From: Endobugula sp047619205
GTDB taxonomy: Bacteria; Pseudomonadota; Gammaproteobacteria; Pseudomonadales; Cellvibrionaceae
Assembly (NCBI GenBank): GCA_047619205.1
Contig: JBLHJR010000036.1
Coordinates: 1 to 27,105 of the forward strand
Reading direction: 5' to 3'
Length of the DNA: 27,105 bases
The position numbers and the translations under genes are program-made. The notes under the pieces are model-generated. The model was not told where the DNA came from and ran no database searches. It saw nothing but the letters and a program-made list of their open reading frames with translations. Below are positions 22,832-27,105 of the stretch, piece after piece. Position 1 is the stretch's first letter; the number at the start of each line of letters is the position of its first letter.

Positions 22832-24214
22832 ATGAAAAATATTAAGTGCAACATGAAACTAATTAAGACCGTCTCACTTTCGCTGGTGTGTATGAGTCTT
22901 ATTAATGCGGCTAATGCTAAAACGGTAAAAATCGCTATTGGTCATCAGAGTATGTGTACGGATACCTATACAGCTGGCATCGTGGTTAAAGAACTGAAAT
23001 TATTAGAAAAGCATCTGCCCACCGAAGGCAAATACAAAGATATCGATTTTAAGGTGAGCTGGAGTGATTACAGTTCAGGTGGCCCAATCACTAACCAGAT
23101 GATGGCTAATAAACTTAATTTTGGCGTAATGGGTGATTACCCCTTAATTGTTAATGGCGCAAAATTTCAAGCAACCGATTCACTAAGAACAAAATACATC
23201 GCGGGTACAGGTTACAACCTGAAAGGTAGCGGTAATGCGATTGTGGTGCCGGTTGATTCGGACATCTACAGCATTGATCAGCTCAAGGGTAAGGATGTAT
23301 CCGTGCCAGTGGGCAGTGCTGCATGGGGAATGTTACTGAAAGCCATGCAAGACAATAATATTGCCAGTAATGAATACGGTTTAAAGAATCAAAGCCCAGC
23401 AGTAGGCGCAGCGAATATTGCCGCAGGTAAAATTGATGCGCATGCGGATTTTTGTCCTTGGTCAGAGTTGATGGAATTCCGTGCTACTGGTCGTAAGATT
23501 TATGATGGCAGCGAAACGGGCGTTCCATACTTACACGGTGTGGTGGTTAGAGAAGATTTTGTTGATGAGTATCCCGAAGTCGCCGTCGCTTTTGTTAAAG
23601 CTATTTATGAAGCAGGGGAGTGGATTCGTGCCGATCCTATTGCGGCGGTCGACATGATGGAAAAATGGACAGGAGTAGAAAAAGAAGTCTTGTATATCTA
23701 TTTCTCTAAAGGTGGTCATTTGACTCTTGATCCTACCATTAAGCCTGAATGGGTTGATGCTTTAAAGTTGAATCATGGTGTATTGGTTAAAGAAAAAGCT
23801 ATACCGTCGCTAGATTTTAAAGAGTGGATTACTGAAGATTACTTAGTGACTGCTTACAAAGAAATGGGTAAAGACTATAAGGCTGAAAAATCTGAAATGG
23901 TTGATCCTGCTGTAGCGAATAGCGCGTTGCCGATGGAAATATGGCATTCACGTGACGGTATTTCTAGCTATGCCTCACTCGGTAAATTCTTAGCAGCCGT
24001 TAATGAGTTCAGGTCTACAGGTGCAAAGCTCAACGCCACTTATGTTTACGATAAGGAAACGGGCTTAAAACTCTTTGGGAAAACAGCATTCTTCGTGAAA
24101 ACGACTAATGGTTTCGATGCGTTTTTACGTAAGCCAGATGCCGATGCTTTTGCCACCAGCATGTCGGGTAAAGTAATGGACCTAGAAGATGCGTTAAAAG
24201 TAACGCAAGGTTAA
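22832..24214 (+). CDS. ABC transporter binding protein (TauA/NrtA-like) with C-terminal NosL-like domain
   Basis: A periplasmic protein of 460 residues, much longer than typical TauA (about 320). A signal peptide covers 1-29 (SLSLVCMSLINAANA then K). The NMT1-like binding domain is about 30-345: VKIAIGHQSMCTDTYTAG, a DYSSGGPITNQMMANKLNFG block, GVMGDYPLIVNGA, and VPVGSAAWGMLLKAMQDN. Residues about 366-458 look like the NosL copper-chaperone fold: IWHSRDGISSYASL, GAKLNATYVYDKETG, KTAFFVKTTNGFDAF and ADAFATSMSGKVM parallel the NosL pattern of alternating strands with a terminal aF...A..f....G.v element. The Cys/Met site of classical NosL is not evident; Cys42 and Cys208 in the binding domain are candidates for metal contact. 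It heads the second module. Confidence 0.75.
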   Translation: MKNIKCNMKLIKTVSLSLVCMSLINAANAKTVKIAIGHQSMCTDTYTAGIVVKELKLLEKHLPTEGKYKDIDFKVSWSDYSSGGPITNQMMANKLNFGVMGDYPLIVNGAKFQATDSLRTKYIAGTGYNLKGSGNAIVVPVDSDIYSIDQLKGKDVSVPVGSAAWGMLLKAMQDNNIASNEYGLKNQSPAVGAANIAAGKIDAHADFCPWSELMEFRATGRKIYDGSETGVPYLHGVVVREDFVDEYPEVAVAFVKAIYEAGEWIRADPIAAVDMMEKWTGVEKEVLYIYFSKGGHLTLDPTIKPEWVDALKLNHGVLVKEKAIPSLDFKEWITEDYLVTAYKEMGKDYKAEKSEMVDPAVANSALPMEIWHSRDGISSYASLGKFLAAVNEFRSTGAKLNATYVYDKETGLKLFGKTAFFVKTTNGFDAFLRKPDADAFATSMSGKVMDLEDALKVTQG

Positions 24215-24246
24215 TGGTAAGCGGCTAATGTGCCTTTAAGTGATCT

Positions 24247-24272
24247 AATGCTTGCCTTTATGGGCAAGCATT
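24247..24272 (+). terminator. Perfect hairpin after the binding-protein gene
   Basis: AATGCTTGCC (24247-24256) pairs perfectly with GGCAAGCATT (24263-24272) over a six-base loop. No T-run follows (ATTGATAAATT), so it is more likely an RNA-stabilising or attenuating hairpin that lets a binding protein be made in excess over the downstream permease than a complete terminator. Confidence 0.5.
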
Positions 24273-24368
24273 ATTGATAAATTGAGTGACATAAATGCAT
24301 TCATCGGTATAAAAATGAGTAACAATATTAACAAAACCATCGATAAAATATCGATATCGGGTGACTTT

Positions 24369-25373
24369 ATGAGTACAGGCTGTGCAGAAAAAAAGTTTGA
24401 TGAGCAAGCCAATACCTTATCTAATAAAACTAAGGTTGATAAAAATTTATTGTTTGAGTCTACAGCAAAAGATGTTGCCGTTGCGGATGTGCTGAAAAGA
24501 CCTAAACAACCGGATTCGTCGATAAACACTATGAAAACCGATGTATCAATAACAGATAAAAAAATGATAGATTTAAACCCATTACTCAAGTTAGTCACAA
24601 TACTGAAAAAAACTAAAATGATCTTAGTAGGTGCCTCTTCAATACTTATGGGGCTGCTTTTTTGGTATTTCGCCACAGAATATAACTTTAACTATTTTAT
24701 TAATTTCGAAAATGTACCCAGCCCATTGAAGGTGGGGGTTGCTTTTGTTGCTCAGCTAAGTGATAGCGAATTTTACATTCATATTTTAGTGAGTTTACGC
24801 CGTATTTTAATTGCCTATACCCTTGCCGTAGTGTTGGGTATTGGTATCGGTTTGATTATAGGTCGTTCTAAAACTACACGTGCTGCGGTAATGCCATATA
24901 TCGAGATAGTGCGTCCTATTCCTGCTGTTGCATGGATACCACTTGCGATTTTAATGTGGCCAACTGAAGAGTCATCGATTGTTTACATTACCTTTCTAGG
25001 TGCACTTTTCCCCATTATTCTAAATACCGTGCATGGCGTAGAGCAAACGCCTGAGGTGCTAGTGCGTGCGGCTTTATCTCTTGGGGCTAAGCGTATGCAG
25101 ATTTTTCGTCATGTTGTTTTCCCTGCGGCTTTACCCAGTATTGGCGCAGGCTTGGCAATAGGTATGGGGGTCAGTTGGTTTTCTTTATTGGCTGGTGAGA
25201 TCATATCCGGCCAATATGGTATCGGATACTTTACATGGAATGCGTATTCCTTAATTAATTATCCGGACATTGTAGTCGGTATGTTAGTGATAGGTGGCCT
25301 TGGCTCATTATCCACTTACCTAGTGCGTACCTTGATGGACTCGGCACTAGGCTGGAACAAAGTAGCACGTTGA
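24369..25373 (+). CDS. ABC transporter permease, TauC/NrtB type, with hydrophilic N-terminal extension
   Basis: An inner-membrane permease partner for the binding protein at 22832. The start is uncertain: the open frame reaches 24252, inside a hairpin, but ATG 24315 or ATG 24369 is likelier; 24369 has GGGTGA upstream and gives 334 residues. About 75-80 hydrophilic residues (STGCAEKKFDEQANTLSNK onward) precede the first membrane segment (MILVGASSILMGLLFWYFA), an unusual extension for this family. The permease core is intact: IEIVRPIPAVAWIPLAILMW and the EAA loop RAALSLGAKRMQIFRHVVFP, then FSLLAGEIISGQYGIGYFTW. Its stop overlaps the frame of the next gene. Confidence 0.88.
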   Translation: MSTGCAEKKFDEQANTLSNKTKVDKNLLFESTAKDVAVADVLKRPKQPDSSINTMKTDVSITDKKMIDLNPLLKLVTILKKTKMILVGASSILMGLLFWYFATEYNFNYFINFENVPSPLKVGVAFVAQLSDSEFYIHILVSLRRILIAYTLAVVLGIGIGLIIGRSKTTRAAVMPYIEIVRPIPAVAWIPLAILMWPTEESSIVYITFLGALFPIILNTVHGVEQTPEVLVRAALSLGAKRMQIFRHVVFPAALPSIGAGLAIGMGVSWFSLLAGEIISGQYGIGYFTWNAYSLINYPDIVVGMLVIGGLGSLSTYLVRTLMDSALGWNKVAR

Positions 25374-25375
25374 AT

Positions 25376-26032
25376 ATGATGATTCGCTTACGTAATATAG
25401 TGCACATTATTACTTGCCAAAAGCAACGGTGGATGTGTTGGGTGTTGGTGATTTGTTTTTTGTATTATTTGTTACTGTTGATAGCCTTGATCGTAAAGTT
25501 TCAAACGCTGCCTAACTATATTAATGTCTATAATTGGTTTAAAAGTGTAGGCGTGGTGGTTACATCTACTCCGTCTTGGCGTGATATCATTAATATTATT
25601 AGCGAAGAGTGGTGGTTGGAAATTGGTTTTATGAATTACGATTTTGGTATTGGCATCTCCGAATGGAGCTTGTTTCTTGCGCCAGTAAAGATAGGCAAGG
25701 TATTGTTGTTTTCAGCGTTAATGGTTACATATTTTTTTGTGTTGCAGTCTGCGTCTAAGCAATGTGAACGATCTCATCGGAGATCATCGAAATTGTTTTC
25801 TGGGCTCGGTGGTGCGGCATTTGCATTTACGTCAATCACCATGTCTTGGGTAGTGTGTTGTGCGACGCCCACTTGGGTGGTCGGCTTGGCTATTTTGGGA
25901 TTGGGTGTGTCAACGTCACTATGGTTAGAACCGATTGGTTTATGGCTTAATATGTTGAGTTTTTTATTGATGATGGTGGCGCTAATGTTAGCGACAGAAA
26001 AGCACACCTTAATCAAATATAGAGTAGATTAA
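25376..26032 (+). CDS. Small integral membrane protein with vicinal Cys pair
   Basis: Family not recognised. The protein has 218 residues from ATG 25376; a TTG at 25370 overlapping the permease stop, or ATG 25379, are alternatives. Membrane segments: about 20-44 (WMCWVLVICFLYYLLLLIAL), about 105-125 (KIGKVLLFSALMVTYFFVL), and a C-terminal pair from about 141 on. Inside the latter is SWVVCCATPTWVVGLAILGL with Cys161-Cys162 and Pro165, followed by STSLWLEPIGLWLNMLSF. That CCxxP...GLG...LEP layout recalls the first helices of MerT-type metal transporters, though overall similarity is not established. Lying between permease and ATPase genes of a module with NosL-like and SCO-like proteins, a role in copper or thiol-linked transport is plausible. 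Confidence 0.7.
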   Translation: MMIRLRNIVHIITCQKQRWMCWVLVICFLYYLLLLIALIVKFQTLPNYINVYNWFKSVGVVVTSTPSWRDIINIISEEWWLEIGFMNYDFGIGISEWSLFLAPVKIGKVLLFSALMVTYFFVLQSASKQCERSHRRSSKLFSGLGGAAFAFTSITMSWVVCCATPTWVVGLAILGLGVSTSLWLEPIGLWLNMLSFLLMMVALMLATEKHTLIKYRVD

Positions 26033-26120
26033 CGTCTGCTTACATCCAGCTTCATAGTCGAAGTTTTGGTGAGATGTTGATGAAGTAAAACAATGGATAA
26101 CCAGAGAGAGTAAATTCATT

Positions 26121-26966
26121 ATGACGGCGCAACTAAAAACAATAGACGATGCTCAATATAAAAGTCAGTCAGTAGATAAGGGGCATATTCAGATCGACGC
26201 GGTGACCATTTCATTTGGTTCAGGTGCGGATAAAAATACAGCAGTACAGTCGACGACTTTAGACATTCTTCCAGGAGAATTTGTTTGTATTCTTGGCCCT
26301 TCAGGTTGCGGTAAGTCGACGTTATTAAATAGCGTGGCAGGTTATATCAAGCCGACCTCAGGCCATGTGCTATTAGATGGGAAAGAAATCACAGGGCCTG
26401 CGCCTGATCGCGGCATGGTTTTTCAGCAATATTCACTATTTCCTTGGAAAACGGTTCATCAAAACATAGCCTTTGGCCCCCAAATTGGAGGGCATAGCCC
26501 ACAGGAGTGTGACTCCATAGCCAATACTTTTTTGGATATGATTGGCTTGAGTAATATGGCGAAAAAATATCCGAGTGAGTTGTCGGGTGGTATGCAGCAA
26601 CGTGTGGGCATTGCCCGAGCGTTGGCGAATTATCCCAGCGTGTTGCTAATGGACGAACCCTTCGGCGCTTTGGATGCACAGACTCGAATTATTATGCAAG
26701 AAAGCCTATTGAATATTTGGTCTGAATTTGGCATTACCGTTTTGTTTGTCACCCACGATGTTGATGAAGCTATTTTTTTGGCAGATAGAATTTTAATCAT
26801 GAGTGCCAACCCTGGCTCTATCATTGCTGATTTATCTGTAGATTTACCTAGGCCGCGATCGTCAGAATTAGGCACTACAGAAAAATTTATTGATTTGAAG
26901 CGGGATTGCTTATCATATATACGGAAAGAAAGTTTAAAAGCATTCGGAATTGCTGGAGATCATTGA
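26121..26966 (+). CDS. ABC transporter ATP-binding protein, TauB/SsuB/NrtD type
   Basis: The cytoplasmic ATPase of a Tau/Ssu/Nrt-class importer, 281 residues. Motifs: Walker A GPSGCGKST (59-67), Q-loop FQQYSLFPW (Gln102/103), signature LSGGMQQR (154-161), Walker B VLLMDEP (174-180), D-loop FGALDA, and switch His212 in FVTHDVDEA. The N-terminal 25 residues are a polar extension before the first strand (IQIDAVTISFG). It follows the Cys-pair membrane protein by 88 bp with AGAGAG as a weak ribosome site. It is the only ATPase in the window, so it may serve both permeases. Confidence 0.95.
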   Translation: MTAQLKTIDDAQYKSQSVDKGHIQIDAVTISFGSGADKNTAVQSTTLDILPGEFVCILGPSGCGKSTLLNSVAGYIKPTSGHVLLDGKEITGPAPDRGMVFQQYSLFPWKTVHQNIAFGPQIGGHSPQECDSIANTFLDMIGLSNMAKKYPSELSGGMQQRVGIARALANYPSVLLMDEPFGALDAQTRIIMQESLLNIWSEFGITVLFVTHDVDEAIFLADRILIMSANPGSIIADLSVDLPRPRSSELGTTEKFIDLKRDCLSYIRKESLKAFGIAGDH

Positions 26967-26968
26967 TA

Positions 26969-27105
26969 ATGATATCAGGGGCCAAGTGTTTTTTCATCAC
27001 CATAGGTTTTAAGCTAATTCTCGGGCTATTTGTTCAGTCGGCGATGGCGCAGCCGAGCACCTTGAAGGTGTTAAAAAAGCCAAATATTATCAATGACTTT
27101 GAATT
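26969..27105 (+). CDS. Exported protein, SCO1/SenC-like start (partial)
   Basis: The gene begins two bases after the ATPase stop, with GGAG upstream, and runs off the window after 45 codons. Residues 1-27 are a signal peptide (FITIGFKLILGLFVQSAMA then Q). The mature start, TLKVLKKPNIINDFE, has the spacing of the SCO1/SenC and thioredoxin-like redoxin opening (lPkP.xlxdFxL). The CxxxC copper motif would lie beyond the edge, so this assignment is tentative. Context next to a NosL-like domain and a Cys-pair membrane protein supports it. A different lipid- or redox-related exported protein remains possible. Confidence 0.5.
   Translation, partial: MISGAKCFFITIGFKLILGLFVQSAMAQPSTLKVLKKPNIINDFE

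Noticed and set aside
1..27105. CRISPR arrays, tRNA or rRNA genes
   Set aside because: No regularly spaced repeats, cloverleaf or rRNA-like segments were seen by eye; the only tandem repeat is the 11-bp one at 6261.

Overview
The window reads as chromosomal DNA from a moderately AT-rich gammaproteobacterium. Support comes from a full-length single-chain PurL, the conserved order tadA - mltF (divergent) purL also known from Escherichia coli, MgsA and RlmJ of gammaproteobacterial type, and a RhlE-type helicase. I cannot name the genus; the palindromic intergenic repeats and AT content would fit a marine lineage, which is only an inference.

Layout. Bases 1-1246 are a complete IS3-family insertion sequence (orfA and orfB joined by a -1 frameshift); its left terminal repeat starts at base 1. 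Bases 1247-2330 are repeat-rich: a 168-bp inverted-repeat element, one small basic protein gene, and a palindromic repeat that abuts that gene's stop codon. Bases 2330-10363 are housekeeping: mgsA, a short ychJ-like gene, a yccF-family pseudogene with two Trp-to-stop changes, a DUF1653 gene overlapping tadA, then mltF divergent from purL. Bases 10465-12859 hold two transglutaminase-like genes on the minus strand flanking an unknown plus-strand gene. Bases 13026-15113 are rlmJ and a rhlE-type helicase, probably one operon. Bases 15211-16199 are a deletion scar: a response-regulator receiver remnant and a ketopantoate-reductase (panE-like) remnant, both missing their 5' halves where they meet.

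Bases 16600-27105 are the accessory part, all on the plus strand. First comes a HutC-type GntR regulator with a palindromic operator candidate directly upstream, an M20-family amidohydrolase, a Tau/Ssu-type ABC permease, a TauA-like binding protein, a terminator, and an amidase closely resembling the amidase domain of allophanate hydrolase. This looks like uptake and breakdown of a small nitrogen compound with amide or ureido bonds. No ATPase gene accompanies this first transporter.

After a 118-bp palindromic element comes a second module: a TauA/NrtA-like binding protein with a C-terminal domain resembling the copper chaperone NosL, a permease with a long hydrophilic N-terminus, a small membrane protein with a vicinal Cys-Cys-x-x-Pro segment reminiscent of MerT-type proteins, a Tau/Ssu/Nrt-type ATPase, and the first 45 codons of an exported protein whose start resembles SCO1/SenC copper chaperones. 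This second set is the most interesting part. It looks like an ABC importer tied to copper delivery and predicts a periplasmic copper enzyme just past the right edge. From memory, thiocyanate dehydrogenase loci carry similar neighbours, but nothing in this window proves that substrate.
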